Assembly: GCA_049644345.1 (NCBI GenBank)
Contig: JBARRS010000175.1
Span: 1 to 42,349, forward strand
DNA length: 42,349 nt
Reading direction: 5' to 3'
Origin: JBARRS01 sp049644345
GTDB lineage: Bacteria > Actinomycetota > Thermoleophilia > Gaiellales > Gaiellaceae
The number at the start of each line of letters is the position of its first letter. Positions within the stretch are counted from its first letter, which is position 1. The notes beneath the pieces were generated by a model that searched no databases, was not told the DNA's origin, and worked only from the letters and a program-made list of their open reading frames with translations. A program made the position numbers and the translations under genes. Below are positions 15,617-23,304 of the stretch, piece after piece.

Positions 15617-17268
15617 ACCTCTACAACTACAGGAAGAATCATGGGCCGGCGACCCGTGCGGTCGTAGATCAGCTGCCCGAGGCCGTCGTGCAGATGCTCC
15701 TGGAGCAGCTTGATCTCGGCGACGTCCTCCGCGAGCAGGTCGCCCAGGACCCGCTCGGCCTCGACGCGCATCTCCTCGAACAAGCCCTCCGACTCGGCGA
15801 AGCCGCGGGCGATCAGCTCGGGCGGCCCGGCAACCCGGCCGTTCGTGCCTGCCAGCGTGGCGACGACGATCAGGACTCCGTCCTCGGCGAGGTGGCGGCG
15901 ATCGCGCAGTGCCACGTCGCGGACGTCGCCGACGCCGAGCCCGTCGACGAACGTAACGCCGGCGTCGATCCGATCGACGATCTGGGCGCCCTCGGGCGAG
16001 AGCTCGATCACGGCCCCGTTCTCCGCGATCACGATCCGATCCTCCGGTACGCCGCCCTCGACCGCGAGCCGCGCATGCGCGGCCAGCATCCGGAACTCGC
16101 CGTGCACCGGCATGACCGCCTTGGGCCGGACGAGCGAGATCATCGTCCGGAGCTCTTCCGCGTGCCCGTGGCCGGAGACGTGCACGGGCGCGTTCTCCTG
16201 GTGCAGCACCTCGGCGCCTGCCCGCGCGAGCTGGTTGATGGCGTCGTGGACGCGCAGCTCGTTGCCGGGCACAGGCCGCGCGGAGATGATCACCGTGTCG
16301 CCGCGCTCGACTTGCACCGCCGGATGGTCGTGGTAGGCGATCCGGACGAGCGCCGACAACGGCTCGCCCTGGCTGCCCGTGCACAGGATGAGCACCTCGC
16401 CCGGCGCGTACTCCTCGAGCTGGTTCGGCTGGATCAGCGACTCGTCGGGCACGTCCACGTAGCCGAGGTTGCGGGCGATGTTCATGTTCTTGCGCATCGA
16501 GCGGCCGACGACGCAGACCTTGCGGCCGACGTCGATCGCGACGTCGATCGCCTGCTGCATTCGGTGCACGTTCGAGGCGAACGACGCGACGAGCACGCGG
16601 CCGGAACGCTGCGGGATGATCTGCCGGAACGCCTCGCCGACGAGGCGCTCCGAGCCGGTCACGCCCGGCCGCTCCGCATTCGTCGAGTCGCCCAGCAGCA
16701 GGTCGACGCCGCGGTTGCCGATCTCCGCGAGCCGTCCGACGTCCGTCCGCAGTCCGTCGACCGGCGTGTGGTCGAGCTTGTAGTCGCCCGTGTGCAGGAT
16801 GCGGCCCGCTTCGGTCTCGAGCACGATCGCGACCGAGTCGGGCACGGAGTGCGCCACGCGCACGAACTCGGCGCGGAACGGCCCCAGCTCGATCGGCCGG
16901 CCCTCGGGCTCGATCTCCCGCAGCTCGGACGCCCGTAGGAGCCCGTGCTCGTCGAGCTTCGACTTCACGAACCCGAGGGTCAGCCGCGTCGCCCAGACCT
17001 CCTGGACGGAAACCTCGCGCAGAAGGTACGGAAGCGCGCCGACGTGGTCCTCGTGAGCGTGTGTGAGCAGGACCGCGCGCACGGGGCGGTCGCGGTCGCG
17101 CAGGTAGCTGAAGTCGGGCAGGAGAAGATCGACGCCGAGGTGCTCGTCCCGGGGGAAGGCAAGCCCCGCGTCGATGACCACCGTCTCGCCGCCGGTCTCG
17201 AAGACGGTCATGTTCTTCCCGATCTCGCCGAGACCCCCGAGGGCGACGATGCGCAACCGTTCCGTCAT
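15613..17268 (-). CDS. rnj: ribonuclease J
   Basis: 551-residue RNase J, a metallo-beta-lactamase/beta-CASP nuclease with 5'-3' exonuclease and endonuclease activity in mRNA decay and rRNA maturation. The metal-binding motif HAHEDHVGAL is near residue 75 and HTGDYKLD is near 165. GDSTNAERPGVTGSE, the beta-CASP motif SGHGHAEE (about 370) and PVHGEFRMLAAHA follow. C-terminal dimer region (about 450-551) is complete. ATG 17268 is chosen because the family begins here (RIVALGGLGEIGKNM) and a TACACT box lies 9 nt upstream. There is no ribosome binding site. In Bacillus rnjB follows dapA. Here an HD-GYP gene on the other strand separates them. A helical protein gene is coupled downstream. Confidence 0.97.
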   Translation of the reverse strand: MTERLRIVALGGLGEIGKNMTVFETGGETVVIDAGLAFPRDEHLGVDLLLPDFSYLRDRDRPVRAVLLTHAHEDHVGALPYLLREVSVQEVWATRLTLGFVKSKLDEHGLLRASELREIEPEGRPIELGPFRAEFVRVAHSVPDSVAIVLETEAGRILHTGDYKLDHTPVDGLRTDVGRLAEIGNRGVDLLLGDSTNAERPGVTGSERLVGEAFRQIIPQRSGRVLVASFASNVHRMQQAIDVAIDVGRKVCVVGRSMRKNMNIARNLGYVDVPDESLIQPNQLEEYAPGEVLILCTGSQGEPLSALVRIAYHDHPAVQVERGDTVIISARPVPGNELRVHDAINQLARAGAEVLHQENAPVHVSGHGHAEELRTMISLVRPKAVMPVHGEFRMLAAHARLAVEGGVPEDRIVIAENGAVIELSPEGAQIVDRIDAGVTFVDGLGVGDVRDVALRDRRHLAEDGVLIVVATLAGTNGRVAGPPELIARGFAESEGLFEEMRVEAERVLGDLLAEDVAEIKLLQEHLHDGLGQLIYDRTGRRPMILPVVVEV

Positions 17269-17277
17269 GGCCGGCGA

Positions 17278-17283
17278 AGTGTA
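17278..17283 (-). promoter_or_regulatory. candidate -10 element of rnj
   Basis: TACACT on the minus strand lies 9 nt before the rnj ATG with no ribosome binding site between, fitting a leaderless transcript. It falls in the 35-nt divergent gap shared with the plus-strand HD-GYP gene. Confidence 0.4.
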
Positions 17284-17303
17284 AGGAGCTAAGCCGTCGC
17301 CGT

Positions 17304-19217
17304 GTGGATTCCGATAAGCGGGCCATGCGGCCGCCGCTGTTCGTCTACGCAACCGTCGCCGCCGGCGCAGGCGCTGTCGTCGCGGCGAGCGTCGAGCTTC
17401 GCCACGCCTCGCTCGCACCGGTGGCGCTGTTCGCCGCCGCCGCGCTGGGCGCCGAGCTCGTCCGCCGCTCGGGCGACGAGCTCTCGGCCGATCCGGTCGA
17501 GGAACAGACCTTCAGCGTCTCCCGCCCCGTGCTGCTCGCCGCCGTGCTCGTCGTGGGACCCTGGGCCGGAGCCCTCGTCGGCGCGCTCGGCACCTCGGCC
17601 GTCAGAAGGCTGCGCGGCGCCGAGTGGGTCCACGTCGGCTTCCAGGCTGCGCTCGTCGCCCTCGCCGCTGTTGCAGGCGGAACCGCGTTCGAGGCATCCG
17701 GCGGGCACGTGGGGCACCTCTCGCTGCCGCGTGACTTCATCCCGCTGCTCGCGCTCGGGACCGCCTACTTCGGTGTGAAGACGATCCTGCCGGCGCTCGT
17801 GGTCCCCTGGGTTCCCGCCCGCACCGACCTCGTCACCGTCGGGGGCGAGGCCGGGCTCGCCGTCGTCCTCGCCCTCTTCGCAGAGCGAAACGCGTGGAAC
17901 CTGCTCGCGATCGCGCCCGTGCTTCTGCTGCTCGACCACGCGTACGCGCGTCTCGTGGCACTTCGGCGCGAGCTCGCGGGCGCGCTCGAGACCTTCGCGA
18001 ACATCGTCGACGAGCGCGATCCCTCCACCTACCGGCACTCGGTGCGGGTGGCCGAATACGTGGGGGAGCTCGCGCAGGCGCTCCGGATGCCGGCCGCGGA
18101 CGTCGAGCGCCTTCGCTGGGCCGGGCGGCTTCACGATCTCGGCAAGGTCGCTGTCGACTCGTACGTGCTCCGCAAGCCGGAACGGCTCGACGACGACGAG
18201 TGGGCGGCCGTGCACCGCGTCCCGCGCCTGTCGGCGCGCCTCCTGCACCGGTTTCGCTTCGCGGCTCAGCAGGCCCAAGCAGTCGAGTTCCATCACGAGC
18301 GCTACGACGGCTCCGGGTACTACGGCGTCGGCCGCGGCGACCTGCCGCTGGCCTCGCATTTCCTGATCGTCGCGGACAGCTTCGACGCGATGACGACCGA
18401 CCGTCCGTTCCGGCCGCGCCTCTCTCCCGAAGAGGCGCTCGAGGAGATCGAGCGAAACGCAGGGACGCAGTTCCATCCCGCGATCGCTAGGGCGTTCGTC
18501 GCCGTCCGCCGCGGCCAGGATCCGGCCGGCGTGCTCTCGCGCGAGGAACTCGCGGAGATCCGCGACTCCGCGGCCTCGCACCACGTGCCGAGAATCCATC
18601 GCGCCCGCGACCTGCGCGAGCGGCCGGAGCTGGCCGCGCTCGGAGGCGCCGTCCTCGCGTTTGCCGGAGCCGGCGTCGGCCGGCTCGAGCTCGTCGCGCT
18701 CGGCGGCGCTCTCGTGGCGCTCGGCCTCGGGCTCCGTGCTCTCGGGAATCTCCGCGCCGACCGGCTGAGTGCCGCCCTGGAGGAATCGCTCGGAGGTGAA
18801 CGGGACGAGGCCTTCCGAGCATTTGCGGGACGGCTCGAACGAGCCTGCGGAGTTCGTTGGGCGGCGCTCGTCGACTGGTCAGACCACGGCCTCGGCGGCA
18901 CCGTCGAGCTCGAGCAGGGTGAGGGAGCACCGCCCGAGGCGGCGCTCGTCAGCTGGCTCGTGCGCGAGGCGCAGGCGGACGACGAGCTCGCGATCGCTGC
19001 CGGGTCCGAGCTCGCCGGCTCCGGCATCGTCGTCGCCCTGCCGCTGCGGCGCGAGAACAGCGCGCTCGCCGGGTTCCTCGTGCTCGCCGCGCCAGGACAC
19101 CTGCCCCGCCACGTCGAGCTGGCCCTCAGGCGCTCGGTCCGTTCGCTCGGGCTCGCCCTTGCAAGACAGCCCGCCGAGCATCGGACCGCGGACCCGACTC
19201 TGACGGCTGTGCTCTGA
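17304..19217 (+). CDS. membrane protein with degenerate HD-GYP domain and C-terminal GAF-like region
   Basis: 637-residue protein. About six membrane segments occupy residues 10-210. An HD-GYP-type phosphohydrolase domain follows (about 225-400; HD at 277-278 in RLHDLGKVAVD, HHERYDGSGYY at 330-340, ADSFDAMTTDRPFR). Two more hydrophobic helices lie at about 435-480, then a GAF-like domain. HD-GYP enzymes hydrolyse cyclic di-GMP. Here the signature Pro is Tyr (GYY), although the His/Asp ligands I can see are kept, so activity is uncertain. The N-terminal membrane part suggests input from the membrane. GTG 17304 or ATG 17325 could be the start; neither has a ribosome binding site. No GGDEF or EAL gene is in the window. 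It is divergent from rnj and convergent with dapA. Confidence 0.82.
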   Translation: MDSDKRAMRPPLFVYATVAAGAGAVVAASVELRHASLAPVALFAAAALGAELVRRSGDELSADPVEEQTFSVSRPVLLAAVLVVGPWAGALVGALGTSAVRRLRGAEWVHVGFQAALVALAAVAGGTAFEASGGHVGHLSLPRDFIPLLALGTAYFGVKTILPALVVPWVPARTDLVTVGGEAGLAVVLALFAERNAWNLLAIAPVLLLLDHAYARLVALRRELAGALETFANIVDERDPSTYRHSVRVAEYVGELAQALRMPAADVERLRWAGRLHDLGKVAVDSYVLRKPERLDDDEWAAVHRVPRLSARLLHRFRFAAQQAQAVEFHHERYDGSGYYGVGRGDLPLASHFLIVADSFDAMTTDRPFRPRLSPEEALEEIERNAGTQFHPAIARAFVAVRRGQDPAGVLSREELAEIRDSAASHHVPRIHRARDLRERPELAALGGAVLAFAGAGVGRLELVALGGALVALGLGLRALGNLRADRLSAALEESLGGERDEAFRAFAGRLERACGVRWAALVDWSDHGLGGTVELEQGEGAPPEAALVSWLVREAQADDELAIAAGSELAGSGIVVALPLRRENSALAGFLVLAAPGHLPRHVELALRRSVRSLGLALARQPAEHRTADPTLTAVL

Positions 19218-19228
19218 AGGAGGCTTGA

Positions 19229-20110
19229 CTAGACGGACGCGGGCGCGAGCACGCCGAGGCGCTCGAGGCAGCCTCGGACCCTGGCCTGCTCCTCCTCGTT
19301 CGCCACGACGAGCGGAAGGCGCAGCCCGCCGACCTCGTGGCCGAGCATGTTCAGCGCCGCCTTGATCGCGATCGGGTTGGTCGTCACCTTCAGCAGGTCG
19401 TAGGCGGCCGCCAGCTCCTCGTCGATCGCCTTGGCACCCTGCGAATCGCCCTCGCGGAAGCGCCGGATCATCTCCTTCACCCGGGGCCCGACGACGTGCG
19501 TGTGCACGCACACCCCGCCGACGCCACCGAGCTCGAGGAACGGATAGATCAGGTTGTCGTCGCCCGCGTAGAGGTCGAGATCGGTCTCGGCGAGGATACG
19601 CCGCGCCTGGTCGAGGTCGTCGTTCGCTTGCTTGACCGCTTTCACGGTCGGGATCTCCGCCAGCTCTGCGATCGTCTCCGGCTCGATGTTGAGGACGACC
19701 CGGCCCGGGATGTTGTAGACCACGATCGGTCGGTCGCTCGCTGCGGAGATCGCCTTGAAGTGCTCGACGATCCCGCGCGGGGGCGGCTTGTTGTAGTAGG
19801 GCGTCACGACGAGGAAGCCGTCGGCACCGAGCTCGTGCGCCCGCTCGGTGAGGTGAACCGAGTGCGCCGTCGAGTACGTGCCGGTGCCCGCGACCACGGT
19901 CGCGCCGTCGGCAGCGTCGATCGCGGCGCGGAGCAGCTCGAGCCGCTCGTCGTCGGAGAGCGTCGGCGATTCGCCGGTCGTGCCGGCGACGACGAGCCCG
20001 TCCGAGCCGTGCTCGAGCAGGTAGCGGCACAGGTCTCGAAAGCGGTCGTAGTCGACGGCGCCGTCCCGGTCGAACGGCGTCACCATCGCCGTCAGCACCT
20101 CGCCCAGCAC
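19229..20110 (-). CDS. dapA: 4-hydroxy-tetrahydrodipicolinate synthase
   Basis: 293-residue DapA, which condenses pyruvate and aspartate semialdehyde in the lysine/diaminopimelate pathway. It is a TIM barrel with GTTGESPTLSDDE (about 39-51), the active-site YNIPGR (Tyr near 128) and the Schiff-base lysine in VKAVKQAND (about 157). GTG 20110 is preferred to an upstream ATG at 20143, because the longer form would overlap the divergent GNAT start. The protein family begins around VLTAMVTPFD, and a TAGACT box lies 7 nt before the GTG. dapB lies about 0.9 kb away on the same strand, split from dapA by two acetyltransferase genes. Catalytic features look intact. Confidence 0.96.
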   Translation of the reverse strand: MLGEVLTAMVTPFDRDGAVDYDRFRDLCRYLLEHGSDGLVVAGTTGESPTLSDDERLELLRAAIDAADGATVVAGTGTYSTAHSVHLTERAHELGADGFLVVTPYYNKPPPRGIVEHFKAISAASDRPIVVYNIPGRVVLNIEPETIAELAEIPTVKAVKQANDDLDQARRILAETDLDLYAGDDNLIYPFLELGGVGGVCVHTHVVGPRVKEMIRRFREGDSQGAKAIDEELAAAYDLLKVTTNPIAIKAALNMLGHEVGGLRLPLVVANEEEQARVRGCLERLGVLAPASV

Positions 20111-20116
20111 GGCTTC

Positions 20117-20123
20117 TAGTCTA
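20117..20123. promoter_or_regulatory. symmetric divergent promoter of dapA and a GNAT gene
   Basis: The heptamer TAGTCTA holds a -10-like TAGTCT on the plus strand (20117-20122) and TAGACT on the minus strand (20123-20118), overlapping by 5 bp. Each ends exactly 7 nt before a GTG start: 20130 for the GNAT gene, 20110 for dapA. Both transcripts would be leaderless, with predicted start points about 18 bp apart. Good -35 elements are not evident. Confidence 0.5.
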
Positions 20124-20129
20124 CTTCCG

Positions 20130-20561
20130 GTGTCGATCCGCATCCGGGATGCCCGTCGCGACGATTCGGCGGCGGTGGCCGGCCTCCTTGGGCAGCTCGG
20201 CTATCCCGCGGATGCTTCCGCCGTCGAGCGGCGGCTGGAGCGGATCGCGGCGAGCGCCGTCGACCGGCTTTTCGTCGCGGTCGACGGCGGCCGCGTCGTC
20301 GGCGTCGCCGGCATCCATGTCTCGCCTTCGCTCGAGTACGACCACGACGCTGCAAAGGTGAGCGCGATCGTCGTCGACGAGTCCGCGCGCCGGCGGGGCG
20401 TCGGCCGGGCGCTGATGGAGGCGGTCGAGGCCGAGGCACGGGCGCGCGGCTGCGTGCTCCTCTTCCTCACGACGGCGGAGAGGCGCCGGGATGCCCACGA
20501 GTTCTACCGCCGGCTCGGCCTCGAGGAGACGGGCTGGCGCTTCGCGAAGCCGCTCGACTAG
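20130..20561 (+). CDS. GNAT family N-acetyltransferase
   Basis: 143-residue GNAT-fold acetyltransferase. The acetyl-CoA loop reads VDESARRRGVGRALMEAVEAEARARG (about residues 81-106), followed by the C-terminal AHEFYRRLGLEETGWRF typical of motif B. The start RIRDARRDDSAAVAGLLGQLGYP is also family-like. Substrate is unknown. GTG 20130 lies 7 nt after a TAGTCT box and 19 nt from the divergent dapA GTG. The stop codon TAG shares the palindrome CTAG (20558-20561) with the stop of the convergent GNAT gene, so the two coding regions overlap by 4 nt tail to tail. Confidence 0.9.
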   Translation: MSIRIRDARRDDSAAVAGLLGQLGYPADASAVERRLERIAASAVDRLFVAVDGGRVVGVAGIHVSPSLEYDHDAAKVSAIVVDESARRRGVGRALMEAVEAEARARGCVLLFLTTAERRRDAHEFYRRLGLEETGWRFAKPLD

Positions 20562-21010
20562 CTGTCGGCCGGCAGCCAGTAGTCGAGCCACAGCTCCTTG
20601 CTCGCGCCGATGCGGTCGTAGACGCGTTGCGCACGGAGGTTGTCCGGCGCCGTCTGCCAGGTCAGCTTCCGAGCGCCCTGCCGGGCGCACTCGGCGCGGC
20701 ACGCCTCGATCAGGGCCTCCGCGACGCCGCTGCCGCGTGCCTCGGGCGCGACGTAGAGGTCGTTCATGATCCCGATCCGCTCCGCGCTCGTCGTCGCCCA
20801 GCACCAGAAGACCGTGGCGAAGCCGACGGCCGCGCCATCGCGCGCCAGTAGTTGGATGCCCTCCCGCTCCGGATCGGTGATCAAGGCTCGTGCAAGCGCG
20901 AGCAGCGCTTCGTCCGAGGGTTGAACCTCGTAGAAGTCGCAGTAGGCCCGGAGCAACGGCAGCAGCTCGGGCAGCGTCTCCTCCGAGACCTGTTCGATCC
21001 GCACCGTCAA
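20558..21010 (-). CDS. GNAT family N-acetyltransferase
   Basis: 150-residue GNAT acetyltransferase, distinct from the neighbour on the other strand. The acetyl-CoA binding segment is VAPEARGSGVAEALIEACRAECARQG (about 93-118), then NLRAQRVYDRIGASKELW. The family often acts on amino acids, polyamines or small drugs; the substrate here is unknown. TTG 21010 overlaps the dapB stop as TTGA; a GTG at 21004 is an alternative. Coupling to dapB suggests it belongs to the M16 peptidase-dapB transcription unit. Its TAG stop lies in the CTAG palindrome shared with the convergent acetyltransferase. Confidence 0.88.
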   Translation of the reverse strand: MTVRIEQVSEETLPELLPLLRAYCDFYEVQPSDEALLALARALITDPEREGIQLLARDGAAVGFATVFWCWATTSAERIGIMNDLYVAPEARGSGVAEALIEACRAECARQGARKLTWQTAPDNLRAQRVYDRIGASKELWLDYWLPADS

Positions 21011-21633
21011 AGGAGGGCCTCGAGCCCCACCGTCAAGCCGGGAGGCAGGCTCCGCAGGCGCTCGAGAGCGAGCAGCACGCCCGGGACGTACGCCTCGCGA
21101 GAGTAGGCGTCGTGGCGAATCGTCAGCAGCTGCCCTGCGCCGCCGAAGAGCACCTCCTGGTGCGCGACGAGCCCGGGCAGCCGGACCGAATGGATCGGCG
21201 CGCCGCCGAGGGCTTCCGCCGTCGCTTTCGCCGTCCCCGAGGGCGCGTCTTTCTTCGTCTCGTGGTGCAGCTCGACGATCTCTGCCCGTGGCAAGTGCTC
21301 GGCCGCCTCAGCCGCGAAGCGCATCATCAGCACCGCTCCGAGCGCGAAGTTCGGCGCGTGGAACACGGGCAGCTCCGCCCCCCGAGCAGCCTTGTCGAGC
21401 GCGTCGAGGTCGACGCCGCTCGTTCCCAGCACGACGGGGACGCCCTGGTCGAGGCAGACGCGGGCGTTCGAGAGCCCAGTCTCGGGCGTCGTGAAATCGA
21501 CGGCTGCGTCGAGACCCGAGACCTCGAGTGTGTCCTCCCGCCCGAAGCCCGTGACCTCGTGCCCCTCGCGCTCGAGCGCGGGCCCCAGCACGCTGCCGAC
21601 CTTGCCCTCGTGGCCTGCGAGCGCGATCTTCAC
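21007..21633 (-). CDS. dapB: 4-hydroxy-tetrahydrodipicolinate reductase
   Basis: 208-residue DapB, which reduces the DapA product with NAD(P)H for lysine and diaminopimelate synthesis. It has a compact Rossmann start KIALAGHEGKVGSVLG, DFTTPETG, GTSGVD, APNFALGAVLMMRF and the substrate loop HHETKKDAPSGTA (about residues 127-139). It is shorter than the E. coli enzyme (273 residues), mainly in the N-terminal half, but all active-site motifs are present. Short DapB forms occur in actinobacteria. GTG 21633 overlaps the M16 peptidase stop (GTGA). The downstream GNAT gene starts on its own stop codon (TTGA). The neighbourhood mlpA-like peptidase-dapB-dapA mirrors the Firmicute dap region. Confidence 0.94.
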   Translation of the reverse strand: MKIALAGHEGKVGSVLGPALEREGHEVTGFGREDTLEVSGLDAAVDFTTPETGLSNARVCLDQGVPVVLGTSGVDLDALDKAARGAELPVFHAPNFALGAVLMMRFAAEAAEHLPRAEIVELHHETKKDAPSGTAKATAEALGGAPIHSVRLPGLVAHQEVLFGGAGQLLTIRHDAYSREAYVPGVLLALERLRSLPPGLTVGLEALL

Positions 21634-22922
21634 GCCGCGCGCGGCAACGCCGGGCTAACCCGCCGCACCGCTTCGAGGAAGCGCTTCCGGCTCGGACCGA
21701 TCCCGGCGGCCGAGAGCCTCTCGGGGGCGAGCAGCACCTGGGCGAGCTCTGCAAGCTCGTCGGCGTCCACCGCCTCGATCTCGGCGATGAGCCGGCTGAT
21801 CGAGAGCAGCTCGGTGTCGGTGATCAGGGACCTCCCAAGGCGACTCATCCGGTTCGAGGTCGACTCCATCGACAGCATGATCCGCCCCTTCAGGTTCTCC
21901 TTGGCGCGCTCGAGCTCGTCCGGCCGCAGGTTGCCGGCGGCGATGTCCGCGATCTGCTCGGCGGTGATCTCGAGGCAGGGGCCGAGGTTGTCCTCGCGAG
22001 TGCCGATGTAGACGCCGAGCTGGCCGGTGTCCGTGTACTGCGAGGCGAACGTATAGACGGCGTATGCCATCCCCCGCTTCTCGCGGATCTCCTGAAACAG
22101 CCGGGACGACGCGGAGCCCCCCAGGATGCCGTCGAGGAGCGATGCGGCGAAGCGCCGGCGGTCTGACCGGGAGATCCCGGGCGCGGCGAGACAGACGTGG
22201 TACTGCTCGGTGTCCTTGCGCAGGAAGCGGAGCGCCGGCGGCGGGGGTTTCACGAGCGGTCGGCGGACGCGCGTGCCCTTCGCAGGCGCGCCGGTGATCG
22301 CCTTCCGCTGTGCACTCTCGAGCAGCGCGACGAGCTCGTCGTGCTTGAGGTTTCCGGCCGCCCCGACGACAACGTTCCCCGGCACGTACATCTGCTTGTG
22401 GTACGCGGAGACGGTGCGACGTGTGACGCTCGAGATCACGTCCGCGGTGCCGATCACCGGCCGGCCGAGCGGATGCGAGCCGAACGTCGCCTCGGCGATC
22501 AGGTCGTGGACGAGCTCCTGTGGCTGGTCCTCGTACATCGCGATCTCCTCGAGCACGACCTCGCGCTCGGAGTCGAGATCTGCGAACGAGGGCGCGAAGA
22601 CCATGTCGCCCATCACGTCCAGCGCCGTCTCGAGGCGGTCGTCCGGGACGCGCGCATAGAGGACGGTGTGCTCGCGCGACGTGGCCGCATTGAGCTCGCC
22701 GCCGAGCGTGTCGAAGATCTCGGCGATCTCCTGCGCGCTGAAGCGGGTTGTCCCTTTGAAGAGCAGGTGCTCGAGGAAGTGGGAGACCCCCGCCTTGGCC
22801 TCCGTCTCGTCCCGCGAGCCCACGCCGATCCAGAACCCGATCGCAACCGAGCGGACGTGCGCGAGACGCTCTGAGATGACGCGCTCGCCCGAATCGAGCT
22901 CGGAGAGGACGTACTTCTGCAC
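21630..22922 (-). CDS. M16 family zinc peptidase (MlpA/PqqL type)
   Basis: 430-residue M16 peptidase half, related to mitochondrial processing peptidase and Bacillus MlpA. The inverted zinc motif HFLEH (about residues 48-52) is present, with the downstream Glu in EREVVLEEIAMYEDQP. GRPVIGT, YVPGNVVVGAAGN and the R/Y region MAYAVYTFASQYTDTGQLGVYIGT of the C-terminal half also match. It probably trims small peptides as a homodimer. Bacillus mlpA sits next to pnp and dap genes, and the same holds here. GTG 22922 is 6 nt after a TACGAT box; TTG 22925 directly before it is equally possible. Its stop overlaps dapB. Confidence 0.92.
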   Translation of the reverse strand: MQKYVLSELDSGERVISERLAHVRSVAIGFWIGVGSRDETEAKAGVSHFLEHLLFKGTTRFSAQEIAEIFDTLGGELNAATSREHTVLYARVPDDRLETALDVMGDMVFAPSFADLDSEREVVLEEIAMYEDQPQELVHDLIAEATFGSHPLGRPVIGTADVISSVTRRTVSAYHKQMYVPGNVVVGAAGNLKHDELVALLESAQRKAITGAPAKGTRVRRPLVKPPPPALRFLRKDTEQYHVCLAAPGISRSDRRRFAASLLDGILGGSASSRLFQEIREKRGMAYAVYTFASQYTDTGQLGVYIGTREDNLGPCLEITAEQIADIAAGNLRPDELERAKENLKGRIMLSMESTSNRMSRLGRSLITDTELLSISRLIAEIEAVDADELAELAQVLLAPERLSAAGIGPSRKRFLEAVRRVSPALPRAA

Positions 22923-22928
22923 CAACTG

Positions 22929-22953
22929 ATCGTAACCGCGACGCCGGTACGCT
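22929..22953. promoter_or_regulatory. divergent -10-like boxes between the M16 peptidase and minimal zincin genes
   Basis: TACGAT on the minus strand (22934-22929) ends 6 nt before GTG 22922, and TACGCT on the plus strand (22948-22953) ends 6 nt before GTG 22960. Both genes lack ribosome binding sites. The arrangement predicts two leaderless transcripts from a 37-bp intergenic gap. -35 elements are weak. Confidence 0.42.
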
Positions 22954-22959
22954 CAGGTC

Positions 22960-23304
22960 GTGGTCGACGACGAAGAGTTCCAGGCTTGGGCCGAGGACGC
23001 GCTCGATTCGCTGCCGCCGGAGCTGCGGCGTGCGATGTCGAACGTCGAGATCGTGATCGAGGAAGAGCCGCCGCCGGGGATGCCGCTGCTCGGCCTCTAT
23101 CAGGGCGTGCCGCTCACGAGGCGCACGAGCGCGTACGCCGGCGCGCTGCCGGACAAGATCACGATCTACCGTGGCCCCCTCGAGCGGCACTACGGCGCCG
23201 ACCCCGACCTCCTACACGAGCAGGTCCGCCGAGTGGTCCTGCACGAGATCGCGCATCATTTCGGGATCAGCGACGAGCGCTTGATCGAAATCGACCGTTA
23301 TTAA
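22960..23304 (+). CDS. minimal zincin metallopeptidase family protein
   Basis: 114-residue member of the small actinobacterial zincin family (PF06262-like). The zinc motif HEIAHHFGISDERL (about residues 95-108) supplies HExxH plus a downstream Asp/Glu. A conserved centre LGLYQGVPLTRR and ITIYRGPLERHYG precedes it. Substrate and role are not known for the family, and there is no signal peptide. GTG 22960 follows a TACGCT box by 6 nt. The stop TAA lies in TTAA (23301-23304), shared with the stop of the convergent DsbA-like gene. Confidence 0.9.
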   Translation: MVDDEEFQAWAEDALDSLPPELRRAMSNVEIVIEEEPPPGMPLLGLYQGVPLTRRTSAYAGALPDKITIYRGPLERHYGADPDLLHEQVRRVVLHEIAHHFGISDERLIEIDRY

